From positions 248,001 through 312,000 of the forward strand of contig JASBRY010000009.1 in the NCBI GenBank assembly GCA_030149165.1: a stretch of DNA of 64,000 bases, written 5' to 3'. Source of the DNA: Phycisphaerales bacterium. Lineage in GTDB: Bacteria > Planctomycetota > Phycisphaerae > Phycisphaerales > UBA1924. Both the position numbers and the translations under genes were made by a program. A model generated the notes under the pieces. That model did no database searches and was not told where the DNA came from. It saw only the letters and a list, made by a program, of their open reading frames with translations. Shown piece after piece: positions 34,726 through 43,611 of the stretch; position 1 is the first letter of the stretch; every line of letters begins with the position of its first letter.

Positions 34726-34806
34726 ACACATTCTCCCAAGTGTTCGTCTTGTGTATGGTAGTGGGAGGGGGTGCGTGATGCAACCAGAAAGACGCTTGGA
34801 GCTGAT

Positions 34807-35133
34807 TTATGCGTAGGTATCAAGCACGCGTCCGGTTGCTGGGATCATCTGTTGATGGAGCCGGATCTCGTGTGCCGCGACCTTCGGACGAGGCTGGGGA
34901 TCGATGATCTCACCCAGTTTAGGAAGCAGCGGCGTGGTCGGGGCGGCGTCTATTTGTGCTTTACATGGTTGGGAAAGCTCGACAAAGTCCTCGATCTTGC
35001 GGTTCGCTTCGAGGAATCGATGGTACGGCACAGTCCCAGGAGCGGCGGTATACGGATCGCGCTGAGGGACATCCCGCTCGCATCGCACGATGGGCGTGAT
35101 GAGGTGTCCATTCTGACTGCTGCAGACGCGCAT
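34807..35133 (-). CDS. Possible small protein or gene remnant, unknown
   Basis: 108 codons beginning MRVCSSQNGHLITPIVRC and ending GRVLDTYA. Codon choice resembles neighbouring genes from about codon 12 onward (GAT CCG, AAC CGC AAG ATC GAG). No ribosome site is visible. An overlapping frame upstream (35279-35134, LELNKHSSGIC) also looks partly coding, so this could be one gene broken by a frameshift. No domain recognised. The rest of the 34726-35306 interval holds nothing else I can support. Confidence 0.35.
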   Translation of the reverse strand: MRVCSSQNGHLITPIVRCERDVPQRDPYTAAPGTVPYHRFLEANRKIEDFVELSQPCKAQIDAAPTTPLLPKLGEIIDPQPRPKVAAHEIRLHQQMIPATGRVLDTYA

Positions 35134-35306
35134 GCCAGTTCAGTGGCGAACATGGTGCCTGACACAGTCCAAAGTGCATCGTCCGAGAGAAACCTTAATG
35201 CGGCACGGATCGTGCAGATTCCTGAACTGTGCTTGTTGAGTTCCAGATTCGGATCATGCCGCGTGTTGCGTAGGAGCAACAGTGGATGGTGCGTACCATC
35301 CTCTCG

Positions 35307-36440
35307 ATGCGCACTGACGAACTCGACTTTGAACTCCCCGATTCGCTGATCGCGACGATGCCCGCTGAGCCTCGCGATTCGTCGCGTTTACTCGTGGTGT
35401 CTCGTTCGGATCCCAGTGTGCTGGAAGATCGAGTCTTCTCGGACTTACCGAAACTGCTCGCGCCCAATGATCTGCTCGTCTTCAATCGCTCCAGTGTTCT
35501 CCCGGCTCGATTCCAAGGGCGCAACATCGAGACCGGCGGTGGATTCGAAGGGCTGTACATCCACGAGGCGCCGCAGAGCAGTCCTGAAAGACTCCTCTGG
35601 ATCGCGTATGTCAAAGCGAAGCGACCACGCGTGGGTCGCCGAGTGGGATTGGTCGACGCGTCTGGGAATCCGACGGATGTCGTCGCGGAGTTTGTTGAGC
35701 CATATCCAGAAGAAGGACCAGGCGCTTGGGTGCTGGAGATTACCGGTTCTGATGGTCAATCCAGCGATGAAGTGCTGACTCGGATCGGAGGGACGCCACT
35801 CCCGCCGTACATCTTGTCACAGCGCAAAGCAAGGGATCAGCACATCGACGATGCGACGGATCGCCGTTTGTATCAGACGATGTACGCATCGCAGGAGGAC
35901 TCTGGATCAGTCGCCGCACCCACTGCGGGATTGCACTTTACTGATCGTGTGATGGATGGATTGAAAGAACAGCGCGTGCAGACCGGCGAGGTGGTCCTCC
36001 ATGTCGGCGCTGGGACCTTCAAGCCCATCGATGCGGAGCGTCTCGAAGATCACGACATGCACAGCGAGCGATGCTCGATGGGATCGGCGTTCGATCAGTT
36101 CTCACAAGGCAAACCCACGGCTGGACGAGTCTTCGCTGTCGGATCAACCAGTGCTCGCACGCTGGAGAGTTTCGCGCACGTCCATGAAAGTGGGGGGGCA
36201 TTGGATCAACCCATCGATACGCGGATCCTCATCTCGCCGGGCTATCGCTGGCGCTGGGTCGATGGCATGCTGACCAACTTCCATCTCCCTCGATCAACGC
36301 TCATCGCGATGGTTGCGAGTATTCTGGACATTGATGGACAGCACTCAGGGATCGAACGCGTGCAGCGGATCTATGCACACGCGATCCACAACAAGTACCG
36401 TTTCTACAGCTACGGCGACGCGATGCTGATCTTGCCGTAG
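35307..36440 (+). CDS. queA: S-adenosylmethionine:tRNA ribosyltransferase-isomerase
   Basis: 377 aa. Adds the epoxy-cyclopentane part of queuosine to tRNA wobble bases. The N-terminus MRTDELDFELPDSLIATMPAEPRDSSRLLV is that of the family. Conserved blocks are LPARF, LPPYI, AAPTAGLHFTDRV, VVLHVGAGTFKP, STSARTLES and LTNFHLPRSTLIAMVA. The in-frame ATG at 35286 adds 7 residues not typical of QueA, so 35307 is preferred. Upstream of murE by about 90 bases, same strand. Confidence 0.94.
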   Translation: MRTDELDFELPDSLIATMPAEPRDSSRLLVVSRSDPSVLEDRVFSDLPKLLAPNDLLVFNRSSVLPARFQGRNIETGGGFEGLYIHEAPQSSPERLLWIAYVKAKRPRVGRRVGLVDASGNPTDVVAEFVEPYPEEGPGAWVLEITGSDGQSSDEVLTRIGGTPLPPYILSQRKARDQHIDDATDRRLYQTMYASQEDSGSVAAPTAGLHFTDRVMDGLKEQRVQTGEVVLHVGAGTFKPIDAERLEDHDMHSERCSMGSAFDQFSQGKPTAGRVFAVGSTSARTLESFAHVHESGGALDQPIDTRILISPGYRWRWVDGMLTNFHLPRSTLIAMVASILDIDGQHSGIERVQRIYAHAIHNKYRFYSYGDAMLILP

Positions 36441-36532
36441 TCCAGGTATGGCGTGCATGTGGTATGGTGGTGGAAAGTACGCAAAAGCCGTCGATTTAGA
36501 CGATAATGGGGATCATTGATCGGGAATCGTCC

Positions 36533-38104
36533 ATGGAACTGAGCAGACTCATCGAAGGCATCGAGCTGGAACCGATCGAGGGATCGGACGCTGATTATGC
36601 TGTGCGCGTCTGTGATCTGACGGAGGATTCGCGGACCGCGATGCCGGGATCGTTGTTCATCGCGCGAGCAGGGACCAAGGACGAGGGCGCCAGGTACATT
36701 GATCAAGCGATCGCGGCGGGCGCCGTTGCGGTTGTGACTGACAATCGCGATGCAAAGGCACCAGAGGGGCATCATCCCGCGATCCTGTACACCCCCGATG
36801 CGTGCGGCATCGGCGCGAAACTCGCAGAACGCTTCTATGGACATCCGAGCGATCAACTCGCGATCGCTGGAGTCACAGGAACCAACGGCAAGACCACGAT
36901 CGCGCACCTGACACAACAGATTCTCAAGAGCGCACACATCAACCACAAACGCATCAAGTGCGGATTGATCGGGACTGTCCAGATCGACGACGGCCGAGAA
37001 TGCAGCGCCGCGCCGATGACAACCCCTCCTGCGATCGAACTGAGCCGAACACTCTCGACAATGGTCGAGCACGGCTGCAGCGCTTGCGCCATGGAAGTGT
37101 CGAGTCATGCACTGTCACAGAAGCGGACTTTTGCGTTGTCGATCGATGCCGCGGGGTTCACGAACCTGACGGGTGATCATCTGGACTACCACGAGACGAT
37201 CGAGTGTTACACGCAAGCGAAGGCGTCGTTCTTCGAGCATCTCTATCCAGGATCGCTCGCGGTGATCAACATCGATGATCCCGCTGGTCAAGTGATGATC
37301 GATGCGTGCAATCAGGGCGTTGACATCCAGAGATGCTCGTTGAGTGATCCCGACGCAGAGTGGTCCCTTGAGATCCAATCCAGATCGCTCGATGGGATGA
37401 TCCTCAAGATCCGCACGCCGATTGGGGATCTGGAATCGAGCATCCCATTCTTTGGGGACTACAACGCGAGCAACACGCTCATCTCGATGGGGCTGTCCTC
37501 TCGATTGCTCTCAAAGCTCGGGAAGACAGATCAACAAATACTCGAGCACTGGTCGCACGCACTGCCGCAGCTCAAACTCCCGAGCGGTCGATTGGAGCGT
37601 GTACACACACACAGCGATGATCTGCGAGTCTTTGTCGACTTCGCGCACTCGGACGACTCGATCCGCAACTGTTTGAATGGTGTCAGAGCCGTGCTTCCCG
37701 ACGGCGCGAAGCTCTGGTGTGTTTTCGGATGCGGCGGGGATCGAGATCGGACCAAACGACCACGCATGGGACAAGCCGCGTGCAGCGGCGCGGATCGTGT
37801 CGTGCTCACCAGTGACAACCCACGCAGCGAGAAGCCTTCAAGGATCGTGGACGATGTGCTCGCGGGTCTTGATCAATCCCAACGCGATCGTGTCGAGGTC
37901 CAAGTGGATCGGGCGCAAGCGATCCGCTTTGCGATCGATCACGCACAAGCCGGCGATGTGATTGTCATCGCAGGGAAGGGGCACGAACCAGAACAGATCA
38001 TCGCGGACCAGAGCGGACGATTGGTGCATCACGAGTTTGATGATCGCGTCCATGCTCGCAAGGCACTCGATGAACGAAAGACCAGATCAGAGGTGAATGC
38101 ATGA
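36533..38104 (+). CDS. murE: UDP-MurNAc-tripeptide synthetase
   Basis: 523 aa. ATP-dependent addition of the third stem-peptide residue in peptidoglycan synthesis. Mur ligase domains in order: N-terminal UDP-binding, central ATPase with P-loop VTGTNGKTT (about 114-122), C-terminal domain. TSDNPRSEKP near residue 428 contains the DNPR motif that marks meso-diaminopimelate specificity. VEVSSHALSQ is conserved. The start at 36533 is preferred to 36506. The stop overlaps murF by 4 bases. Confidence 0.94.
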   Translation: MELSRLIEGIELEPIEGSDADYAVRVCDLTEDSRTAMPGSLFIARAGTKDEGARYIDQAIAAGAVAVVTDNRDAKAPEGHHPAILYTPDACGIGAKLAERFYGHPSDQLAIAGVTGTNGKTTIAHLTQQILKSAHINHKRIKCGLIGTVQIDDGRECSAAPMTTPPAIELSRTLSTMVEHGCSACAMEVSSHALSQKRTFALSIDAAGFTNLTGDHLDYHETIECYTQAKASFFEHLYPGSLAVINIDDPAGQVMIDACNQGVDIQRCSLSDPDAEWSLEIQSRSLDGMILKIRTPIGDLESSIPFFGDYNASNTLISMGLSSRLLSKLGKTDQQILEHWSHALPQLKLPSGRLERVHTHSDDLRVFVDFAHSDDSIRNCLNGVRAVLPDGAKLWCVFGCGGDRDRTKRPRMGQAACSGADRVVLTSDNPRSEKPSRIVDDVLAGLDQSQRDRVEVQVDRAQAIRFAIDHAQAGDVIVIAGKGHEPEQIIADQSGRLVHHEFDDRVHARKALDERKTRSEVNA

Positions 38105-39504
38105 GTTTGTTGGACTGGGACACCATCCAATCCGTAACCAACGGAAAGTGGGCCGTCGCGCCGCAGGAGAATGCGACGACCCCGACAGGAGTCGCGATCG
38201 ATACGCGAGAACTCAAGCGCGATCAGATCTTCGTCGCGTTTGTAGGCCGGCGCGTTGATGGTCACGACTATCTCCAGCAAGCAAAGAAACAAGGCGCGTC
38301 GATGTGCATCATCACGAACGCTTCGAGTGTTCCCGATGGGTTCGATGTCCCGACGCTGGTCGTGGATGACCCTACAGCCGCGATGACCCAACTCGCGGCG
38401 CACTGGAGGTCGCTCCTCGCCGGGACAGTCATCGGCGTGACGGGTTCCAACGGCAAGACCACCACAGCGAGACTCATCCATTCAGTGCTCAATCAAGCGG
38501 GTGACGCGTGGGTGTCCTCCAAGAGTCACAACAACGCGATCGGCGTCCCGATGTCGATCCTCAACACACCGATCGATGTACGCTTCGCGATCTTCGAGCT
38601 CGGGACCTCAAGTCCCGGCGAGATCGATGCACGCGCTCAGCTCGTGCGCCCCGACATCGCGGTCATCACCTCGATCGGCAGAGCGCACCTCGAAGAACTC
38701 GGATCCATCCAAGGCATCTGCCAAGAAAAAGCAAGTATCCTGCGCCACACCACACAGCGTGCCTTCATCGCCGAAGGAGTCCCGGAGCTCGATGCGGTCG
38801 TTGATGCGTTGGGCTTGGAAATCCAGATCCAACGAGTCGGTCCGGAACTGGTGAAAGTTCTTGCGACCACTGATCAGCAAGTATCGTTCGAGGTCGATGG
38901 ATCAGAATACGAAGCGCCAGTTCCCGGCGTGCACAACGCGCACAACGCCGTACTCGCGGTTTTGGTTGGTCGAGCGTGGGGGATGACCAATCGTGATATC
39001 CGTGAAGGGTTATCAAACGCAACGCTCCCAGAGATGCGTTTGGATCGCGTTGAGATCCCGACCCAGAGTGATCCGATCGTGATCTACAACGACGCGTACA
39101 ACGCGAATCCAGATTCGACACGAGCCGCACTTGAGTTCTTTCGAACACTGCACACACAGAACCCTCGCGTGATCATTCTGGGAGACATGCTCGAACTGGG
39201 GGGCGCTACGGAATCGGAGCACGCTTCGATGATGAAAGAGCTCAATGACATCGAAGCACGCATCGTGCTCGTTGGCGAGCACTACAGCAATGCGAGCAAC
39301 GATCAATACGAGCGCTTCCCGAATCCAGACGACCACGCGATGAGCGAGCTGGCGCGGACCATCAATCCTGGAGACATGGTGTTGCTCAAGGGATCTCGTG
39401 GGATTGGTCTGGAGCGTTTGGTGTATATCTTGATCAATCGCTACACGCCGTATGCGAAAGCAGCGGAAGCTCCGATCTCAACTGTGGGTGACGCCGATTC
39501 ATGA
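38101..39504 (+). CDS. murF: UDP-MurNAc-tripeptide D-alanyl-D-alanine ligase
   Basis: 467 aa. Joins D-Ala-D-Ala to the UDP-MurNAc-tripeptide. P-loop GVTGSNGKTTTA at about 114-125, GIDTRELKRDQIFVAFVG-like N-terminal motif (seen as AIDTRELKRDQIFVAFVG), HNAHNAVLAVLV for the C-terminal domain boundary, and YNDAYNANPDSTRAAL, a MurF hallmark. Overlaps murE and mraY by 4 bases at each end. Confidence 0.95.
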   Translation: MSLLDWDTIQSVTNGKWAVAPQENATTPTGVAIDTRELKRDQIFVAFVGRRVDGHDYLQQAKKQGASMCIITNASSVPDGFDVPTLVVDDPTAAMTQLAAHWRSLLAGTVIGVTGSNGKTTTARLIHSVLNQAGDAWVSSKSHNNAIGVPMSILNTPIDVRFAIFELGTSSPGEIDARAQLVRPDIAVITSIGRAHLEELGSIQGICQEKASILRHTTQRAFIAEGVPELDAVVDALGLEIQIQRVGPELVKVLATTDQQVSFEVDGSEYEAPVPGVHNAHNAVLAVLVGRAWGMTNRDIREGLSNATLPEMRLDRVEIPTQSDPIVIYNDAYNANPDSTRAALEFFRTLHTQNPRVIILGDMLELGGATESEHASMMKELNDIEARIVLVGEHYSNASNDQYERFPNPDDHAMSELARTINPGDMVLLKGSRGIGLERLVYILINRYTPYAKAAEAPISTVGDADS

Positions 39505-40697
39505 TCTATATCCTGCTCGACATCATCCGAGGTTGGCTCGTTGATCACGGCTTGTATCCCTACTTCCGTGTGCTCGACGAGATCCAGTTCCGCACGCTCG
39601 CGGCTGCGGGTTTGTCGTTCGCGATCGTTGTGTTTATGGGAAAGCGTGTCATCCGCATGCTCATCAAACTCAAGATCGGTGACGGTGGTGAGACCGACGC
39701 GGCGCTGCTGCGCGAACACGCCGCTAGCAAAGCGAATGTCCCCACGATGGGTGGGATCCTGATCTGTGGCGCAATCTTTGTTTCCAGTTTCCTGCTTGCG
39801 GATATCCGTGTGAACCTTGTCTATACAGGATTGTTCACGCTCCTCTGGATGACGGCAGTGGGGGGCGCGGACGATTACCTCAAGCTTACTGCATCGCGGA
39901 GAGGTACAGGCCGACAGGGTCTGTACTCGTGGGAGAAGCTCGTCTTCCAACTCGGGATCGGACTCATTGTCGGATTCTTCGTGTATCGCTACGGCGTGGA
40001 GTTTCAGAATGGTCAACAGGTCGATTCCATCGCGCATGTGCTCAACCTCCCATTCCAGCGGACCTATGACCCCAACACCAAGTTCGCCGCAGATGGTTTG
40101 ATCTACCTCGGACTCCCAGCGTTCATGATCCTGTCGATGCTCGTCGTCGCCGGACTCTCTAACGCGGTCAACATCACCGATGGCATGGATGGTCTGGCAT
40201 CGGGAACCAGCGCGATTGTTTGCTTTGCGTTGATCCTGCTTTCACTCGTATCGGGAGAGTTGAGCTCGGCGCAGTACCTGTATGTGCCGTATGTCCCGCT
40301 CGCGGATGAACTCGCGGTCATCGCGGGTGCGATGTTCGGCGCGTGCTTGGGATTCCTGTGGTGGAACTGCAAACCCGCACAGATATTCATGGGAGACACC
40401 GGTTCGCTCGCGCTGGGAGGGATGATCGGATACATCGCGATCGTCGTGCGTCAGGAGTTTGTCGTGCTGCTTATGTGCGGCGTGTTCCTCTTCGAAATCC
40501 TCTCAGTGGTCCTCCAGGTCGGATGGTTCAAGTACACACGCATCCGCACAGGGACAGGCAGACGGATCTTCAGGATCGCGCCGTATCACCACCATCTCCA
40601 CCAAGGAGGTTGGGCAGAGAATCAGGTCGTCGCTCGCTTGTGGTTGATCACCATCCTGCTGGTCGTCGTCGCGATGGCTTCACTGAAGCTCCGTTGA
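39501..40697 (+). CDS. mraY: Phospho-MurNAc-pentapeptide transferase
   Basis: 398 aa, polytopic (about ten helices). Transfers phospho-MurNAc-pentapeptide to undecaprenyl phosphate, forming lipid I. VGGADDYLKL is the DDxxK catalytic motif; NITDGMDGLASG and FMGDTGSLALGG are diagnostic; the HHHLHQGG segment corresponds to the HHH motif. Somewhat longer than E. coli (360 aa). The usual downstream murD-ftsW-murG are absent; the last 18 bases overlap a convergent gene. Confidence 0.95.
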   Translation: MIYILLDIIRGWLVDHGLYPYFRVLDEIQFRTLAAAGLSFAIVVFMGKRVIRMLIKLKIGDGGETDAALLREHAASKANVPTMGGILICGAIFVSSFLLADIRVNLVYTGLFTLLWMTAVGGADDYLKLTASRRGTGRQGLYSWEKLVFQLGIGLIVGFFVYRYGVEFQNGQQVDSIAHVLNLPFQRTYDPNTKFAADGLIYLGLPAFMILSMLVVAGLSNAVNITDGMDGLASGTSAIVCFALILLSLVSGELSSAQYLYVPYVPLADELAVIAGAMFGACLGFLWWNCKPAQIFMGDTGSLALGGMIGYIAIVVRQEFVVLLMCGVFLFEILSVVLQVGWFKYTRIRTGTGRRIFRIAPYHHHLHQGGWAENQVVARLWLITILLVVVAMASLKLR

Positions 40698-41927
40698 TTG
40701 CTCGATGAGCACCATCGGGAGTTGCAGGAAGAACTTGTCCTGGATCGGACCATTCTCCGCTGGATCAATCTCAAACTTCAGCATCGCTGCGTTCTCTGGG
40801 AGTTCAAGATTCAGCGTCTCATTGGGAGTCGGTGTCGCGTCGAAACGCTTGCTCCAGAGCGTCTGCACAACACCATCAGTCGTGGTCGTCGTGATGATGA
40901 CCTGGTTGTTGGTCCATCGTTGATTCCACGCGTTGACGCTCATCGTCACCCGGCTCGATCCGACAGGCAGGTTCCAACTCATCGAGATCGGAGATTCGAT
41001 GCGCGCCTTTGTCCGATTGCCACCAACCCAACGCGACACATCGAGCGATGGATCTGGCGCCCAATCCTGATCACCCATCGGCTCGATCATCGCAGGCGAG
41101 TAGCTCTGCAGATCAATCAGCATGCTGGAATCAGAGATCATTTCCACACCCAGCAGTTCGGCATTGAAGGATTGCGACTGATTCCGTGTGTGGATCGGAT
41201 CATCGAGACTCGCAACGATCCCTCGTGCTTGATCCCATTGATAGTCGCTGACGCGGAGTCTTTCCTTCAGTGTGGTCAGGATGTACATGCCGGTGCTGGG
41301 TTCTCCTGGATTCTGCAGCATCACGGCACGGATCTGATCGACAGGATAGTTCCGTGTCAAGGTCTGCCCGTTTGAGGTCGTCTCGATGAGCACGCTCTCG
41401 CCGATACTGATGATGAATCCGAGCACGGTGTCCTCGTTGCTCAGCCGGATCGCGTCGTCCTCGATGCTCGCATCAAAGATCGAGACTGGAGATTGGAAAT
41501 CCCTCGATTCGCTCACCCGGCGTATGGAGCGGATCCGTTCGATCGGGATCGAAACGAGCTGATCGGATTCAAGGCGCTTGCCTTGCACAAGCTCGTCGTT
41601 GTTGGAAGGCTCGATCAGCATCACCACACGCTGACCATCTGTCAGCTCGACATGCATCGCGTGCTCGTAGTCGTCTGTGTCGATCCCATCGCGGAAGACC
41701 ATATCCTGATCGATCCACAAACCCCGGATCTCATCGGGAGTGAATCGGATCGGGATCCCATCACGATCGGTCCCGATGACGCCTTGCGCTGTGCTAGATT
41801 CATCAATCCGGATCGGGGTGGTGTTGAGCTGCTCATCGAGGACATACGCCCAGTTGGGTTCAGCATTGCCGCTGGATGTCGCGAGCGAGAGCACAAGGAT
41901 CAGGATGGAACAACGCATAGACATCAC
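40680..41927 (-). CDS. Secreted protein of unknown function
   Basis: 415 aa with a signal peptide (SILILVLSLATSSGNA). The N-terminal and middle parts repeat a pattern of short beta-strand pairs with IRGLWID, RIRSIRRV, QIRAVML, which recurs like an SH3-type or Sm-like fold read out for DQxVxxxL segments. The C-terminal ~150 residues (SYSPAMIEPMGDQDWAPDPS onward) resemble an NPCBM/galactose-binding-like beta-sandwich; this is an inference. Overlaps the neighbouring secreted terpene-cyclase-fold gene by 4 bases. Last gene of the seven-gene operon, and its tail overlaps mraY by 18 bases. Confidence 0.65.
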   Translation of the reverse strand: MMSMRCSILILVLSLATSSGNAEPNWAYVLDEQLNTTPIRIDESSTAQGVIGTDRDGIPIRFTPDEIRGLWIDQDMVFRDGIDTDDYEHAMHVELTDGQRVVMLIEPSNNDELVQGKRLESDQLVSIPIERIRSIRRVSESRDFQSPVSIFDASIEDDAIRLSNEDTVLGFIISIGESVLIETTSNGQTLTRNYPVDQIRAVMLQNPGEPSTGMYILTTLKERLRVSDYQWDQARGIVASLDDPIHTRNQSQSFNAELLGVEMISDSSMLIDLQSYSPAMIEPMGDQDWAPDPSLDVSRWVGGNRTKARIESPISMSWNLPVGSSRVTMSVNAWNQRWTNNQVIITTTTTDGVVQTLWSKRFDATPTPNETLNLELPENAAMLKFEIDPAENGPIQDKFFLQLPMVLIEQSTELQ

Positions 41928-42979
41928 TTCTGAAAGATCGGCAGATACCGCTTTGGCATTTGAAGAACAATGAGAGACATCGCTGTGCCGTATGCCTTCC
42001 CGGCGGAACGATCGTCCCAGGACCCATCATCGAGCTGGGAATCCAGAAGTTCTCGGCGGATCGCGGGCCACCAAGTCTCCCAGTGCTCACCCCCAGCGAG
42101 GAACATGGACTGGACGGCGTAATACTGTCCATAGAAATAATGCGAACGCGATGGGGTCGTCGCGCCAGGGAGAGCGGTCCCCATCAGATACTCAAGACCC
42201 CGATCGATCGAGTCATCCGAGTAAATCCCGGCGTAATACAGACTCGCGATCCCCGCCGCGGAGCGTGGCCAAGCACTGGAGCCGGCGCTTGCTTGATAGC
42301 GAAATCCGCCGTCGGGATTCTGTGTGCTTCTCACATACTCAACCGCACGATCGATCGTGTCGCTCGAGACCTCGATCCCAGCGTTGCGAGCGCTCCGCAG
42401 CGCCATGATCTGACAGATGGTCACGGAAACATCCGCATCATACGGGACCGGGTTGTAGCGCCATCCACCTTCTTCGTTCTGTGTTTGCTCGATGAGCCGA
42501 ACACCTCGGACGATCGCCTCATGGATGCGTGTGCTGAGGGTAGTGTCGGGACCACCACCAGTCATGCCGTAGACCTCGCCGAGAAACAGCATCGCGAAGC
42601 CGTGCCCGTACATCGGACCGTTGTTCGCTTGCGCCGCGATCAATCCGTTCTCTTTGGTTGAGTCGAGGATGAACTCGACACCTCGCAGGATTTGATCTCG
42701 GTATGGCCCACGCGAAGCCGTGTTGCCATCACCCATCATCGCGAGACACGCCAGCGAGGTGATCGCGACATTCTTCCCGAAGCGTCCGCCTTCCCATGAC
42801 CCATCGTCGCTCTGGGTGGTCGCGAGGTAGTTGAGTCCCTGCGCGATCGATTGATCCAGCGCCTCGGTGATTTCCGCGTCCATCGGATTGGATGCCGCGG
42901 ACTGTCCGGGCTGCGCGATCGATACTTGTGGAGTGACCAACAAGAAAGAGGGCAGGATGAGGCGAAGAGCTTTGTTCAT
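41924..42979 (-). CDS. Secreted prenyltransferase/squalene-cyclase-fold repeat protein
   Basis: 351 aa. Signal peptide ends near residue 22 (VSIAQ). Repeats of the terpenoid-cyclase alpha-toroid are visible: QSDDGSWEGGRFG, QNEEGGWRYNP, QNPDGGFRYQ and QLDDGSWDD, each a Q-x-x-DGS/G-W motif. The catalytic DxDD of squalene-hopene cyclases is not seen, so it is more likely a binding scaffold, as in many planctomycete relatives. 4-base overlaps with both neighbours. Confidence 0.82.
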   Translation of the reverse strand: MNKALRLILPSFLLVTPQVSIAQPGQSAASNPMDAEITEALDQSIAQGLNYLATTQSDDGSWEGGRFGKNVAITSLACLAMMGDGNTASRGPYRDQILRGVEFILDSTKENGLIAAQANNGPMYGHGFAMLFLGEVYGMTGGGPDTTLSTRIHEAIVRGVRLIEQTQNEEGGWRYNPVPYDADVSVTICQIMALRSARNAGIEVSSDTIDRAVEYVRSTQNPDGGFRYQASAGSSAWPRSAAGIASLYYAGIYSDDSIDRGLEYLMGTALPGATTPSRSHYFYGQYYAVQSMFLAGGEHWETWWPAIRRELLDSQLDDGSWDDRSAGKAYGTAMSLIVLQMPKRYLPIFQK

Positions 42980-43611
42980 TCTTCATCCTCCGCGAGTGCT
43001 TTGTAGTAGCGCTCCGTGAGCGTGCGATATAGATCGGAATACGGCTCATCCAATCCCTGACTCAGCGCCTCGCGCAGTCGCTCAGGGAGATTCCCCCAAC
43101 GCGCCACGCCGCTGCTCAGATCATTTGATCCAACTTCCGTCGATCCGCCGGGCATTGAGGAGTCGTTGGGATCTCCGCCGGGATTGGTGGGGGACTGCTG
43201 TTGCTGTGTGCTCTGGTTCGGTTGCTGCTGTTGTCCAGATGACGATGAGGACGACGAGCTACTGCTACTGCTGGAGTTCTGATTCTGCTGCGCCGACTCG
43301 ATGATCTGCTCAAGCTTGCGGATGATCTCTTCTTGCATCCGCTGCGTCGTGAGCCCGGCGTCTTGGGATCCATCGATGCGATCAGCAACCTGACCCATCA
43401 TCCCGACGGCTTTCGTGAACGCTTCCCCGGCTTGCTGAGGGGAGAGCGCTTCATCAAGCTTGCTCTCGTCGGGAGTCTCCGGGGCTTCTTGCAGTCCCAA
43501 CAACTCATCAAGCGAGGGAACGCGCTTTGGTTCGTCCTGCGCATGCACTGAAGCCGCGCAGAGCCCACTGAGCGAGAGGATGAGCATCGATTGTCTCAAC
43601 ATGCGGATCAT
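42976..43611 (-). CDS. Secreted Ser/Gln-rich protein
   Basis: 211 aa. Signal peptide 1-24 (ends VHAQ). A short helical N-terminal part (about 30-105, EAFTKAVGMMGQVADRI) is followed by a low-complexity region with 13 consecutive serines and several Gln runs, then a conserved-looking C-terminus (WGNLPERLREALSQGLDE, LYRTLTERYYKALAE). The last block resembles the C-terminal segment found in planctomycete proteins of the same operon type. Overlaps both neighbours by 4 bases. Function unknown. Confidence 0.7.
   Translation of the reverse strand: MIRMLRQSMLILSLSGLCAASVHAQDEPKRVPSLDELLGLQEAPETPDESKLDEALSPQQAGEAFTKAVGMMGQVADRIDGSQDAGLTTQRMQEEIIRKLEQIIESAQQNQNSSSSSSSSSSSSSGQQQQPNQSTQQQQSPTNPGGDPNDSSMPGGSTEVGSNDLSSGVARWGNLPERLREALSQGLDEPYSDLYRTLTERYYKALAEDEE

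Noticed and set aside
34771-35349. A 192-codon plus-strand open frame upstream of queA
   Set aside because: It overlaps the queA start in another frame and its codons are unlike neighbouring genes; the minus-strand frame opposite looks more gene-like.
43230-43280. Short repeated trinucleotides considered as a DNA repeat element
   Set aside because: They are Ser codons of a 13-serine run in the Ser/Gln-rich protein.
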